64,000 nucleotides of DNA from an uncultured Bacteroides sp. (lineage in GTDB: Bacteria; Bacteroidota; Bacteroidia; Bacteroidales; Bacteroidaceae). The stretch covers positions 124,001-188,000 of the forward strand of contig NZ_OY782185.1 in assembly GCF_963677685.1 (NCBI RefSeq), given 5' to 3'. Shown here one piece after another: positions 9,521 to 18,718 of the stretch (position 1 is the first letter of the stretch; each line of letters opens with the position of its first letter). Position numbers and translations under genes: made by a program. The notes beneath the pieces are model-generated. The model saw only the letters and a program-made list of their open reading frames with translations. It was not told where the DNA came from and made no database searches.

Positions 9521-11215
9521 TTAACCTAATAACATATTTGTAACTGTACCTCCCGCAGGGGTCATCGGATAGACCATGCTATCTCTTCTTACCACAACTT
9601 CCAAAAGAAATGAACCCGAAGTAGCCAACATTTCTTTAATGCCATCGGCTAATTCAGCGCGTTCCACAACTTTTTTACCTTTAATACCATATGCAGATGC
9701 AATTCTGATAAAATCAGGATTAATCATAGGGGTATTAGAATATCTTTCCTCAAAAAAGAGCTCCTGCCATTGGCGTACCATGCCAAGAAAATTATTATTA
9801 AGTAGTATTATTTTCACATTAATTCCAGTTTCCATAATAGTACCAAATTCTTGAATAGTCATCTGTAAACCACCATCTCCACAAAACAAACAAACTGTTC
9901 TGTCTGATGCACCAAAAGCAGCTCCAATTGCTGCAGGAAGTCCGAAGCCCATTGTACCTAAACCTCCCGAAGTAACCATACTTCTATTTTTAGTAAAACG
10001 GAAATAACGAGCTGCCACCATTTGGTTTTGTCCTACGTCAGTAACAAGAATAGCTTCATGATTAGTTGCCTCAGATACATCATTTACCACCTCGCCCATA
10101 GTTATCGAACCTTTTTGAGGAGTCAGTTCTTTTTCTATAACTTGATCATACTCTTTATCTTCAAACTCTTTAAAACTATCTCTCCATTCGCGATGCGTAT
10201 TCTTCTCTAAAAGTTTAGTTACAGCAGCAAGCGATTCCTTGCAATCACCCAATACAGCTACATCCGTCTTCACATTTTTATCTATTTCCGCCGGATCAAT
10301 ATCGAAATGAATAATTTTGGCCTGTTTTGCGTAAGTTTTCAGATTCCCAGTCACGCGATCATCAAAACGCATCCCGATAGCAATAAGTACATCACAATCA
10401 TTTGTTTTAATATTGGGTGCCAAATTACCGTGCATACCTAACATACCTTTATTCAAAGGGTGCCCTGAAGGAAGAGCTGATAAACCAAGTAAAGTACATC
10501 CTGCAGGAATATCTGCCTTCTCTAGAAAATCAACCAATTCTAGTTGCGCATCCCCCAATTCAACACCTTGTCCTACAAGAGCTAAAGGTTTTTTTGATGA
10601 ATTTATTAACTTAGCAGCTTGAGAAACAGCACTCATTTCAACCTCAGGTACGGGAACATAACTACGAATATAATCCAATTTAAAAGGTTCATATTCTGTC
10701 TTTTCAAATTGAGCGTTTTTTGCAAAATCAAGAACAACCGGTCCGGGTCTTCCACTACTGGCAATATAAAAAGCCCGAGCTACTGCCCATGGAATATCTT
10801 CAGCACGACGAATCTGGTAACTCCATTTTGTTATTGGCTGCGTAATACTAACAATATCTATCTCTTGAAAAGCATCAGTTCCTAATAAAGATGATCCAAC
10901 TTGTCCAGCAATAACAACCATTGGCGTACTATCAAGTATTGCATCACCAATACCTGTAACAGCATTTGTAGCACCCGGACCGCTTGTAACGAAGCAAACT
11001 CCCACTTTTCCAGAAACACGAGCATATCCTTGCGCAGCATGTGTAGCACCTTGTTCATGACGAACAAGTACGTGATTTAATTTCTCTTTATAATCGTATA
11101 AGCAATCGTAGACTGGCATAATAGCTCCGCCAGGATAGCCAAAAACGGTTTCCACCCCTTCATGAATCAATGAGCGAATCAACGCCTCTGAGCCTGTTAT
11201 GAGTTGTTTTTCCAT
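9521..11215 (-). CDS. ilvB: Acetolactate synthase large (catalytic) subunit
   Basis: This 564-residue ThDP enzyme condenses two pyruvates, or pyruvate and 2-oxobutyrate, in the first committed step of Val/Leu and Ile synthesis. The activating glutamate lies in VRHEQGATHAAQGYAR (Glu54). The ThDP/Mg2+ motif GDGGLQMTIQEFGTIM ending at NNN lies around residues 440-470. The central domain with the FAD-site segment IGMRFDDRVTGN is present. The length is normal. The gene is second in the operon, 33 bases after ilvD, and the small subunit follows directly. Confidence 0.96.
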   Translation of the reverse strand: MEKQLITGSEALIRSLIHEGVETVFGYPGGAIMPVYDCLYDYKEKLNHVLVRHEQGATHAAQGYARVSGKVGVCFVTSGPGATNAVTGIGDAILDSTPMVVIAGQVGSSLLGTDAFQEIDIVSITQPITKWSYQIRRAEDIPWAVARAFYIASSGRPGPVVLDFAKNAQFEKTEYEPFKLDYIRSYVPVPEVEMSAVSQAAKLINSSKKPLALVGQGVELGDAQLELVDFLEKADIPAGCTLLGLSALPSGHPLNKGMLGMHGNLAPNIKTNDCDVLIAIGMRFDDRVTGNLKTYAKQAKIIHFDIDPAEIDKNVKTDVAVLGDCKESLAAVTKLLEKNTHREWRDSFKEFEDKEYDQVIEKELTPQKGSITMGEVVNDVSEATNHEAILVTDVGQNQMVAARYFRFTKNRSMVTSGGLGTMGFGLPAAIGAAFGASDRTVCLFCGDGGLQMTIQEFGTIMETGINVKIILLNNNFLGMVRQWQELFFEERYSNTPMINPDFIRIASAYGIKGKKVVERAELADGIKEMLATSGSFLLEVVVRRDSMVYPMTPAGGTVTNMLLG

Positions 11216-11248
11216 TATTTTATCTATTTCTTTTGTCCATACTTATGT

Positions 11249-13051
11249 TTAATCAATCAAACGAACTGCTCCCTTATCTGCCGAACTAACCATACTAGCA
11301 TAAGCCTTCAAACTTTTCGGTACATTACGTTCACGGGTAACAGGAGTCATCGGACGTGTCGCTAACTCTTCATCTGTCAATTTCACATTGATACTTCTCT
11401 CTGGTATATTGATTTCTATAATATCTCCGTTTTGAATTTTTCCAATATTACCTCCAGCAGCAGCTTCTGGAGAAATATGCCCTATACTTAACCCAGATGT
11501 TCCACCACTAAAACGTCCATCTGTAATAAGCGCACACTCTTTTCCTAAATGGCGAGATTTAATATATGAAGTAGGATAAAGCATTTCTTGCATTCCCGGA
11601 CCACCTTTAGGTCCTTCATGAGTTATAACCACAACATCACCACTTACAACCTTTCCTGCTAAAATTCCGTCACATGCAGCATCTTGCGAATCAAAGACTT
11701 TAGCAGGACCACTAAATTTCCAAATACTTTCATCTACACCGGCAGTTTTAACCACACATCCATCTTGAGCAATATTCCCTTTCAGTACAGCTAAACCACC
11801 ATCTTTAGAGTAAGCATGCTCTACATCGCGAATACATCCTGACACTCTATCAGTATCTAACTCTTTATAATAAACATCCTGAGAACCAAGTATCAAATTA
11901 AACTTACCGGCAGCCGCACTTTTATATTTCTTAATAGCTTCATCAGTGACATTAGGACTAGTAATACAATATTTATCAATTGCTTGAGTTAAGGTCACTC
12001 CATCTATACGATTCACATTGGTTTCTATAAATCCGCCTTTAGCTAATTCGCCCATAATAGCCATAATACCACCCGCACGATTCACATCCTGAATATGATA
12101 TTTCTGAGTATTCGGAGCAACCTTGCATAGACATGGGCTCTTACGGGAAAGCATATCAATATCGTCCATCGTAAATTCAATTTCGCCCTCATGGGCAATT
12201 GCCAATAAGTGAAGCACCGTGTTAGTAGATCCTCCCATCGCAATGTCTAAAGTCATCGCGTTTAAAAAAGAAGCGCGAGTAGCTATATTTCGAGGCAAAA
12301 CTGTTTCATCGCCCTTATCATAATATTTAAATGTATTCTCTACAATCAGTTTTGCAGCATCTTTAAAGAGTTGCGCTCTGTTTGCATGAGTCGCCACAAT
12401 AGTACCATTACCGGGAAGTGCCAAACCAATTGCTTCATTAAGACAATTCATTGAATTAGCTGTGAACATCCCTGAGCAACAACCGCAAGTAGGACATGCA
12501 CTTTGCTCAATCTTAGCTACTTCATTATCACTAACATTAGCATCTGCTGATTTTATCATAGCATCAATCAAGTCAAGATGTTGCCCGTCAAGTTCACCTG
12601 CTTCCATCGGGCCACCAGACACAAATACTGTCGGTATATTCAGCCTCATAGCGGCCATTAACATGCCCGGAGTAATTTTATCGCAATTACTAATGCAAAC
12701 CATCGCATCTGCCTTGTGAGCATTGACCATATACTCTACGCTATCGGCTATAATATCACGTGAAGGTAAAGAATAAAGCATACCATCATGCCCCATAGCA
12801 ATACCGTCATCAATAGCAATCGTATTAAATTCAGCAGCAAAACAACCTAACTTTTCAACTTCCCTTTTCACTTGCTGGCCAATATCATGTAAATGCACAT
12901 GACCGGGAACAAATTGTGTAAATGAGTTAACTATAGCGATAATTGGTTTTCCCAATTGTTCTTTCTTCATACCATTAGCGGCCCATAATGCACGGGCACC
13001 TGCCATGCGTCGACCTTGCGTACTAAATGAACTCCGTAATTGCTTTTTCAT
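11249..13051 (-). CDS. ilvD: Dihydroxy-acid dehydratase (IlvD)
   Basis: Dehydrates dihydroxy acids to the 2-keto acids of Val and Ile. Iron-sulfur cluster cysteines are visible in [11 protein letters not shown] and [19 protein letters not shown], and the C-terminal [20 protein letters not shown] signature is intact. The open frame continues 20 codons upstream to 13111, but that extension runs through the terminator hairpin of the attenuator. I therefore start at [18 protein letters not shown] (13051, 600 residues), which matches the family start. It is the first structural gene of the operon and is controlled by the leader upstream. Confidence 0.95.
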   Translation of the reverse strand: MKKQLRSSFSTQGRRMAGARALWAANGMKKEQLGKPIIAIVNSFTQFVPGHVHLHDIGQQVKREVEKLGCFAAEFNTIAIDDGIAMGHDGMLYSLPSRDIIADSVEYMVNAHKADAMVCISNCDKITPGMLMAAMRLNIPTVFVSGGPMEAGELDGQHLDLIDAMIKSADANVSDNEVAKIEQSACPTCGCCSGMFTANSMNCLNEAIGLALPGNGTIVATHANRAQLFKDAAKLIVENTFKYYDKGDETVLPRNIATRASFLNAMTLDIAMGGSTNTVLHLLAIAHEGEIEFTMDDIDMLSRKSPCLCKVAPNTQKYHIQDVNRAGGIMAIMGELAKGGFIETNVNRIDGVTLTQAIDKYCITSPNVTDEAIKKYKSAAAGKFNLILGSQDVYYKELDTDRVSGCIRDVEHAYSKDGGLAVLKGNIAQDGCVVKTAGVDESIWKFSGPAKVFDSQDAACDGILAGKVVSGDVVVITHEGPKGGPGMQEMLYPTSYIKSRHLGKECALITDGRFSGGTSGLSIGHISPEAAAGGNIGKIQNGDIIEINIPERSINVKLTDEELATRPMTPVTRERNVPKSLKAYASMVSSADKGAVRLID

Positions 13052-13071
13052 TATTCTATCTCTTTTGTTAT

Positions 13072-13107
13072 AATAAGAAAAGCCTTTCTCACATAGCGAG
13101 AAAGGCT
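13072..13107 (-). terminator. Attenuator terminator of the ilv leader
   Basis: On the minus strand AGCCTTTCTC (13107-13098) pairs perfectly with GAGAAAGGCT (13090-13081) around a 7-base loop and runs into TTTTCTTATT. This is segment 3:4 of the attenuator. The 5' half can instead pair with GAGAAAGG at 13153-13146 (segment 2). The hairpin ends about 30 bases before the ilvD start. Confidence 0.88.
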
Positions 13108-13143
13108 CCAATTAATATCTCTATTGTACGAATATACATACAC

Positions 13144-13205
13144 AACCTTTCTCACGCTCTTGATGGGACCACCACGACGGTAATAATATGCAGCAGAGAG
13201 AGGTT
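13144..13205 (-). promoter_or_regulatory. Attenuator segments 1 and 2 (antiterminator switch)
   Basis: Segment 1 (AACCTCTCTC, 13205-13196) lies within leader codons 8-11. Segment 2 (GAGAAAGGTT, 13153-13144) starts at the leader stop codon. They can pair over 9 of 10 bases. Segment 2 can alternatively pair with segment 3 (CCTTTCTCGC, 13105-13096) over ten pairs, one of them G-U, which would dismantle the terminator. A ribosome stalled on the Ile/Val codons would cover segment 1 and favour 2:3. This logic is inferred from complementarity and the enteric ilv paradigm. Confidence 0.82.
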
Positions 13206-13226
13206 AATAGATGTATTTATATTCAT
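13152..13226 (-). CDS. ilv operon leader peptide (IlvL-like)
   Basis: A 24-codon frame begins at the ATG at 13226-13224 and ends at TGA (13154-13152). Its second half reads HIITVVVVPSRA, and 11 of 24 residues are Ile, Leu or Val, including Ile-Ile and four consecutive Val codons. It lies between a good promoter and a terminator hairpin ahead of ilvD. That is exactly the arrangement of branched-chain amino acid attenuator peptides such as enteric IlvL. Its role would be to sense charged tRNA-Ile, -Val and -Leu through ribosome stalling rather than to make a functional protein. It is shorter than usual gene-calling cut-offs. Confidence 0.88.
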   Translation of the reverse strand: MNINTSINLSLLHIITVVVVPSRA

Positions 13227-13250
13227 GTTACTTATTTCTAAATCATGCTG

Positions 13251-13281
13251 CAAAGTTAGACGCTTTTTCATAAACTCCAAA
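13251..13281 (-). promoter_or_regulatory. ilv operon promoter
   Basis: On the minus strand a TTTG -33 box (13281-13278) is separated by 19 bases from TAACTTTG (13258-13251), a full match to the Bacteroides TTTG / TAnnTTTG promoter. Transcription would start near 13244, about 18 bases before the leader peptide start. Confidence 0.85.
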
Positions 13282-13478
13282 ACAAATCGAAGAAAAAAAA
13301 CGTTTATTCATAAATAATCGTAAGGAAACAAGGTGTTTATATCCTAGTTTATCACATAATAGTTTTAATTACAACTATAAACACTAATGCATAAAAGTAT
13401 AAAAATCACAAAACGAATAAAGAACTTAATAAACTGAAATTAAAGCTCTTATATTCTCAGACCAAACTGATTTATTTA

Positions 13479-13486
13479 TATCTTTG
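13479..13486 (+). promoter_or_regulatory. Probable -7 box for slyD
   Basis: TATCTTTG matches TAnnTTTG and lies 50 bases before the slyD start. No convincing TTTG is found 19-21 bases upstream. The DNA from about 13290 to 13478, between this box and the divergent ilv promoter, shows nothing else I can name. Confidence 0.5.
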
Positions 13487-13535
13487 CAGCCCGTATAATC
13501 GGGCATTATTAACCCTTTAATATTAAAAATAGAAA

Positions 13536-14174
13536 ATGGAAACAATAGTAGCAAACAAGTATATCACTGTAGCATATGAACTATACGTTACGGAAGATGG
13601 AGAAAAAGATTTAGTAGAAAAAGCAACCTCCGAACGTCCGTTCCAATTTATCTCAGGTATGGGTACTACTTTGGAAGCTTTTGAAGAGCAGTTAAAAGAT
13701 TTAGCTGCGGGAGATAAATTCGAGTTTACGATTTCTTCAAATGAAGCTTATGGAGAGTATGACGAAGAGCATGTACTTGAACTACCAAGACAAATATTTG
13801 AAATAGATGGACATTTTGACTCAGAAAGAATTTATAATGGAAACGTTGTTCCTTTAATGGATTCTGAAGGTCACCGTATTAATGGAACTGTTGTAGAAGT
13901 AAAAGCTGAAACAGTAATAATGGATATGAACCATCCTTTAGCTGGCAATGATTTAACTTTTGTAGGTGAAGTATTAGAAAGTCGTGAAGCAACTAATGAA
14001 GAAATACAAGGTATAGTTAACATGATGAGTGGAGAAGATAGTGGATGCGGATGTGGCAGTTGTAGTTGCGGTAGCGATGAAAATGAAGCTGGTGGATGCG
14101 GATGTGGTTCTAAAGAACAAGAAGAAGGTGAAGGTTGCGGATGCGGTGGAAATTGTAGCTGCGGAGGAAACTAA
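13536..14174 (+). CDS. slyD: FKBP-type peptidyl-prolyl isomerase, SlyD type, with Cys-rich tail
   Basis: This 212-residue protein is a cytoplasmic prolyl isomerase and chaperone. The split FKBP fold (about 1-68 and 125-155) encloses an insert-in-flap chaperone domain (about 70-125, with LPRQIFEIDGHFDSE). As in SlyD it starts without a signal peptide. The C-terminal tail (about 170-212) is glycine-rich with ten cysteines in GCGCG, CSCG and CGCGG repeats and no histidine, resembling the Ni/Zn-binding tail of SlyD but purely thiol-based. In E. coli SlyD feeds nickel to hydrogenase. Here a metal storage or delivery role is inferred. It is a single gene with its own promoter and terminator. Confidence 0.9.
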   Translation: METIVANKYITVAYELYVTEDGEKDLVEKATSERPFQFISGMGTTLEAFEEQLKDLAAGDKFEFTISSNEAYGEYDEEHVLELPRQIFEIDGHFDSERIYNGNVVPLMDSEGHRINGTVVEVKAETVIMDMNHPLAGNDLTFVGEVLESREATNEEIQGIVNMMSGEDSGCGCGSCSCGSDENEAGGCGCGSKEQEEGEGCGCGGNCSCGGN

Positions 14175-14194
14175 TCTTAATTTTCAAATTATAT

Positions 14195-14228
14195 AAAAAA
14201 CGCAGCAATGAATTTTGCTGCATTTTTT
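14195..14228. terminator. Bidirectional terminator after slyD
   Basis: A 7-bp stem (GCAGCAA 14202-14208 with TTGCTGC 14215-14221) is flanked by A-runs on the left and T-runs on the right, so it can end transcripts from both strands. It lies between the convergent slyD and cysteine desulfidase-like genes. Confidence 0.8.
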
Positions 14229-14287
14229 ATATAAGAATATCTATTTTTGACCTTCACAAGTAATATTTTATCCATAGTACCAAAGTA

Positions 14288-15574
14288 CTATTTATCTTTG
14301 TGGGTCATTATATCCAATACTAACCGATCTGTTTCGTTCATTCCTTGCGCAGCAATACGCGTCAGATTACGAATACTACAATCCACTTCCTTATCAATTA
14401 TACCTTCCACAGAAGTTACACATTTATTCTCCATAGCCATCATTGCTGAAAGCACCGCTGTAGAAACGCCACTAGCTACTTTCAAAGCACAACTTGGTTT
14501 TGCACCATCACAAATCATCCCAGTTAAGTTTGCTATCATATTTTGCACAGAGAAAGCAATCTGATGAAAATTACCTCCCATCAACCAAGTGATACCACAA
14601 CTCGAGCCGGTAGCTGCAACCACGCAACCACATAAAGCAGAAAGCCTCCCAAGACTTTGCTTTATATAAATAACAGTAAGATGGCTCATCATTAAAGCAC
14701 GTATCAACTCTTCTTCAGATTTATTATTCTCTTCTGCATAAACCACAATTGGCAAAGTTGCAGAAATACCCTGATTTCCACTTCCAGAGTTACTCATAAC
14801 AGGAATCATGGCACCTGCCATACGAGCATCACAAGCTCCAGAAGTATAGGATAAGATATGAGATAATGTTCCATTGCCCATCATTTGGCGCTCTTTACTA
14901 CCTCTAAGCATTTTACCTAAAGAATGACCATAATCTCCTTTAAATGAACTCTCAGCTGCAGCTTTATTAAGACGAGAAGTTTCAAGTATAAAGCGAATTT
15001 CCTCCAGCGGAGCTGTCACAGCAAAATCATAAACCTTATAAAGAGTTAGATTAAGCGAAGACTCTTCCTCTCTTTCCGCCTTAACAGCAACTTTATCAAG
15101 TAAAACATCTGTGTCGCGAGAAATATAAATAAACGAAGTATGTCCTCCAGAAATAACGGCTTTTGCACTTTTTGCATCCGCTTCACAAAGAACTTCAATA
15201 TAGAGTTTCTCTGCAATATCTTCTTTGAGACAAATATTTATTCGCTTTTCATCAATGAATTTCTTTCCTTCTTCTAATGCTTCGGGCGTAGTATCTCTTA
15301 AAACTTCAAGTTGATTTTCCGATTTTCCAATTAACGCACCTAAAGCAATAGCTATAGGCAAGCCAACCATCCCCGTACCAGGTATACCAACCCCCATTGC
15401 ATTTTTGAGGATGTTGGCACTTAATATAGCCGTTATTTTATCAGGCTTACAACCCAATACCTCAGTAGCCTTCGCTACACATAGAGCCACAGCTATAGGT
15501 TCTGTACAACCAATAGCTGGAACAACTTCTGACTTAACTAAATCTATTATTTTTTTTCTTTCTTCTTCTGTCAT
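14288..15574 (-). CDS. L-cysteine desulfidase-like protein (UPF0597/CyuA family)
   Basis: From Met at 15574 this is 428 residues. It belongs to the YhaM/CyuA family, oxygen-sensitive Fe-S enzymes that break L-cysteine into pyruvate, ammonia and sulfide and are distantly related to serine dehydratases. The N-terminal cluster cysteine is in PAIGCTEPIAVAL (Cys23). Further conserved cysteines occur in CGCVVAATGSSCGITW and MICDGAKPSCALK. The serine dehydratase-like GSGNQGISATLPIV is present. The open frame reaches 15691, but a complete promoter at 15595-15626 rules out starts above about 15591. I prefer MTEEERKKII (15574), the family start, over Met at 15586. Confidence 0.9.
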   Translation of the reverse strand: MTEEERKKIIDLVKSEVVPAIGCTEPIAVALCVAKATEVLGCKPDKITAILSANILKNAMGVGIPGTGMVGLPIAIALGALIGKSENQLEVLRDTTPEALEEGKKFIDEKRINICLKEDIAEKLYIEVLCEADAKSAKAVISGGHTSFIYISRDTDVLLDKVAVKAEREEESSLNLTLYKVYDFAVTAPLEEIRFILETSRLNKAAAESSFKGDYGHSLGKMLRGSKERQMMGNGTLSHILSYTSGACDARMAGAMIPVMSNSGSGNQGISATLPIVVYAEENNKSEEELIRALMMSHLTVIYIKQSLGRLSALCGCVVAATGSSCGITWLMGGNFHQIAFSVQNMIANLTGMICDGAKPSCALKVASGVSTAVLSAMMAMENKCVTSVEGIIDKEVDCSIRNLTRIAAQGMNETDRLVLDIMTHKDK

Positions 15575-15594
15575 TGAATATGGCATATTTCTTG

Positions 15595-15626
15595 CAAAAA
15601 TATAAAATATACTCTTCCTGTACAAA
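15595..15626 (-). promoter_or_regulatory. Promoter of the cysteine desulfidase-like gene
   Basis: On the minus strand TTTG (15626-15623), 20 bases, then TATTTTTG (15602-15595). Both boxes and the spacing fit the Bacteroides consensus. The predicted transcript starts near 15591, only about 17 bases before the chosen ATG, so the box decides the start codon. Confidence 0.75.
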
Positions 15627-16084
15627 GCAAAAGACATAAAAGACAGCATTAAACAAAGCTTTTTATTGCAGCATCCATCACAATGACGCAATAAAATGAA
15701 TCAAAAGCACAAACAGATTTACACAAAACTTAAGCCTTAAAACGGTGCGACTTCATGAGAGCATATCGTTATAAAATTTAAGACCTAATAGAAAGCAATC
15801 CTGATAAAATTCTTAAGATCTATTAATTAAATATTGATTGCAAGAAGTTAACATTGCACCTTAAAAAAGATTATTCAATTTTCTCTTTTCCATTCGATTA
15901 AAATATGAAGGCAAAACGAATAGCAATAAAAGAACAAAAAGCTTAAATATAAAGAATGAGATGTTACATCGAAGCAATAATAACAGGAGTATAAAAAAGG
16001 AATTCAATGCAGTAAAATTTATAAAAAATAAAAGTTTTGAATTATTCCTATAAATAGCAACGACCCAAATGTCGAAAAGTTTGT
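15627..16084. other. Intergenic region, nothing recognised
   Basis: About 460 bases of AT-rich DNA between two divergent promoters. I see no open frame longer than about 15 codons with a credible start, no tRNA and only a weak 7-bp inverted repeat (AATTCAA near 16001, TTGAATT near 16037). Confidence 0.5.
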
Positions 16085-16092
16085 TATATTTG
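16085..16092 (+). promoter_or_regulatory. Probable -7 box for aroC
   Basis: TATATTTG, 29 bases upstream of the aroC start, matches TAnnTTTG. The -33 box is not obvious. Confidence 0.5.
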
Positions 16093-16121
16093 CATAGGTA
16101 ACCATTAAAACATCAGCAATC

Positions 16122-17198
16122 ATGTTCAATTCATTTGGTAATATTCTCAGATTAACGAGTTTTGGAGAATCACATGGTAAAGGTATAGGCGGAGTCATCG
16201 ACGGATTTCCCGCAGGTATTCGCATAGATATGGATTTTGTGCAAAAAGAACTTAACCGGCGTCGACCTGGACAATCCACTATTACGACTTCACGTAACGA
16301 AACAGATGAAGTAGAATTTCTTTCCGGGATATTTGAAGGAAAGTCAACTGGATGTCCTATCGGTTTTATGGTTTGGAACAAGAATCAACATTCCAATGAT
16401 TACGACAACATGAAAGAACTCTATCGCCCTTCGCATGCTGATTATACTTATAATGTGAAATATGGTATCCGCGACCATCGAGGAGGTGGTAGATCGTCCG
16501 CTCGCGAAACTATCTCGCGCGTAGTAGGCGGTGCTCTTGCCAAACTCGCATTAAACCAACTAGGCATCCACATTACAGCATTTACATCACAAGTAGGCCC
16601 CATCAAGTTGGAAAAAGAATACAAAGAATACGATCTTGAGACCATTGAAAACAATCCGGTAAGATGCCCTGATCAAGAGAAAGCTAAGGAAATGCAAGAT
16701 CTAATTTATAAAATTAAAGGAGAAGGTGATACCATCGGAGGAGTCGTTACTTGCGTAATTAAAGGATGCCCCATCGGTTTAGGTCAACCTGTATTTGGTA
16801 AATTGCATGCTGCACTCGCCAATGCCATGATGAGCATCAATGCCGCCAAGGCTTTTGAATATGGAGATGGATTCAAGGGATTGAAGCAAAAAGGTTCTGA
16901 ACAAAATGATGTTTTCTTCAACAATGATGGAGTCATTGACACACATACCAATCACTCCGGAGGCATGCAAGGAGGCATTAGCAATGGACAAGATATCTTT
17001 TTCCGGGTCGCTTTCAAGCCGGTAGCCACTGTATTAATGGAACAACACACAGTCAATATTGACGGAGTAGATGCAACTCTCAAAGCTAAAGGGCGTCACG
17101 ACCCTTGCGTTTTGCCTAGAGCTGTTCCCATTGTTGAAGCTATGGCCGCTCTTACAATACTCGATTTTTACCTGATAGACAGGACGACACAATTATAA
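16122..17198 (+). CDS. aroC: Chorismate synthase (AroC)
   Basis: Catalyses the last step of the shikimate pathway, turning 5-enolpyruvylshikimate 3-phosphate into chorismate with reduced FMN. The 358-residue protein opens with the family start [18 protein letters not shown], in which the GESHG signature at 15-19 includes the catalytic His18. It contains [23 protein letters not shown] and, near the C-terminus, [17 protein letters not shown] and [18 protein letters not shown]. The length is normal. It is followed after 13 bases by the M20 dipeptidase gene, likely as one transcript. Confidence 0.97.
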   Translation: MFNSFGNILRLTSFGESHGKGIGGVIDGFPAGIRIDMDFVQKELNRRRPGQSTITTSRNETDEVEFLSGIFEGKSTGCPIGFMVWNKNQHSNDYDNMKELYRPSHADYTYNVKYGIRDHRGGGRSSARETISRVVGGALAKLALNQLGIHITAFTSQVGPIKLEKEYKEYDLETIENNPVRCPDQEKAKEMQDLIYKIKGEGDTIGGVVTCVIKGCPIGLGQPVFGKLHAALANAMMSINAAKAFEYGDGFKGLKQKGSEQNDVFFNNDGVIDTHTNHSGGMQGGISNGQDIFFRVAFKPVATVLMEQHTVNIDGVDATLKAKGRHDPCVLPRAVPIVEAMAALTILDFYLIDRTTQL

Positions 17199-17211
17199 TT
17201 AAACTATAAAC

Positions 17212-18585
17212 ATGAATAACATACAGAATTATATAAAAGAAAATGAGACAAAAATCATAGAAGATTTATTCAGCCTTATCCGCATTCCAAGCATCAGTGC
17301 AAAACCCGAACACAAAGATGATATGATGGCTTGTGCTCAACAGTGGAGACTGCTTTTATTAGAAGCCGGAGTGGATGAAGCAATTGTCATGCCATCAGCG
17401 GGCAACCCCATTGTTTTTGCAGAAAAAAAGGTTAATCCTGATGCAAAAACGGTATTAGTTTATGCACACTATGACGTAATGCCTGCCGAGCCGTTAGATC
17501 TTTGGAATAGCCAACCCTTTAGTCCTGAAATTAGAGACGAACATATCTGGGCTCGTGGAGCTGATGATGACAAAGGACAATCATTTATTCAAGTTAAGGC
17601 TTTTGAGTATCTACTGAAAAATAATTTATTAAAAAACAATATCAAGTTCATCTTCGAAGGAGAAGAAGAAATTGGTTCACCTAGCTTAGAAGCATTTTGC
17701 GAAGAACACAAAGAATTGCTAAAAGCGGACATTATCTTAGTAAGCGATACAAGTATGTTAGGAGCTGACCTTCCTTCGCTTACCACAGGACTTCGAGGAT
17801 TGGCTTATTGGGAACTTGAAGTTACCGGGCCCAATCGTGACCTGCATTCCGGACACTTTGGAGGAGCTGTTGCTAATCCCATTAATACTCTCTGTAAAAT
17901 GATTAGTAGTGTAACAGATGCCAATGGACGTATTACAATACCCGGCTTCTATAATGATGTAGAAGAGGTTTCGCAAGCTGAAAGGGAAATGATTGCGCAT
18001 ATTCCATTTGATGAAGAGAAATACAAAGAAGCCATTGGGGTAAAAGAACTTTCCGGAGAGATAGGATATTCTACATTAGAACGAAATAGTTGTCGCCCAT
18101 CATTTGATGTATGTGGCATTTGGGGTGGATATACAGGCGAAGGCTCTAAAACAGTATTACCCTCTAAAGCTTATGCAAAAGTCTCTTGCCGACTCGTTCC
18201 TCATCAAGACCACGAAAAAATCTCACAACTGTTTGTCGATTATATTCGTAGCATTGCTCCTAAGAGTGTAGAAGTCAAGATAACTCCTATGCATGGTGGA
18301 GAAGGCTATGTATGCCCTATATCTCTACCAGCTTACCAAGCTGCTCAAAAAGGTTTCGAGATTGCCTTTGGGAAAAAGCCATTAGCTGTTCGCCGTGGAG
18401 GAAGTATCCCGATTATCTCAACCTTTGAAAAAGTGTTAGGAATCAAAACGATCTTAATGGGTTTCGGACTGGAATCCAATGCGATCCATTCCCCTAACGA
18501 AAATTTCCCCTTAGAGATATTTCGTAAAGGCATTGAAGCGGTAGTAGAGTTTCATCTCGCTTATCAGAATAGCCCATTAAAATGA
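17212..18585 (+). CDS. M20 family metallodipeptidase
   Basis: This 457-residue cytoplasmic di-zinc peptidase of the ArgE/DapE/CNDP type has the metal-binding motifs LVYAHYDVMP (His86), WARGADDDKGQ (Asp119 region) and FEGEEEIGSPS (Glu152/153), with RRGGSIPI and AIHSPNENF near the end. The lid domain (about 200-320) includes GPNRDLHSGHFGGAVANP, the dimer-bridging histidine region of carnosinase-like members. It most likely cleaves dipeptides of broad specificity. The pairing with aroC has no obvious metabolic logic. Confidence 0.9.
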   Translation: MNNIQNYIKENETKIIEDLFSLIRIPSISAKPEHKDDMMACAQQWRLLLLEAGVDEAIVMPSAGNPIVFAEKKVNPDAKTVLVYAHYDVMPAEPLDLWNSQPFSPEIRDEHIWARGADDDKGQSFIQVKAFEYLLKNNLLKNNIKFIFEGEEEIGSPSLEAFCEEHKELLKADIILVSDTSMLGADLPSLTTGLRGLAYWELEVTGPNRDLHSGHFGGAVANPINTLCKMISSVTDANGRITIPGFYNDVEEVSQAEREMIAHIPFDEEKYKEAIGVKELSGEIGYSTLERNSCRPSFDVCGIWGGYTGEGSKTVLPSKAYAKVSCRLVPHQDHEKISQLFVDYIRSIAPKSVEVKITPMHGGEGYVCPISLPAYQAAQKGFEIAFGKKPLAVRRGGSIPIISTFEKVLGIKTILMGFGLESNAIHSPNENFPLEIFRKGIEAVVEFHLAYQNSPLK

Positions 18586-18590
18586 TAAAT

Positions 18591-18625
18591 ACAAGGAGTT
18601 GTTCCTGATAGAAACAACTCCTTGT
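18591..18625. terminator. Strong hairpin between convergent genes
   Basis: A perfect 13-bp inverted repeat (18591-18603 with 18613-18625, core ACAAGGAGTTGTT) has a 9-base loop. It starts just after the dipeptidase stop. Neither side has a clean T-tract, so it may act as an RNA 3'-end stabiliser or a factor-dependent terminator. Confidence 0.6.
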
Positions 18626-18718
18626 ATTCCTATATCAATCAGCAATGTGCAATACTCCCTGTAAAAGCGTCAATATAGGTTCCCCTCTATATGAAAACAA
18701 TAGAATCAATAACTCGTA

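Noticed and set aside
13027..13317. Plus-strand open frame of 96 codons over the ilv leader
   Set aside because: It lies antisense to the promoter, leader peptide and terminator of the ilv operon and has no family resemblance, so it is a shadow.
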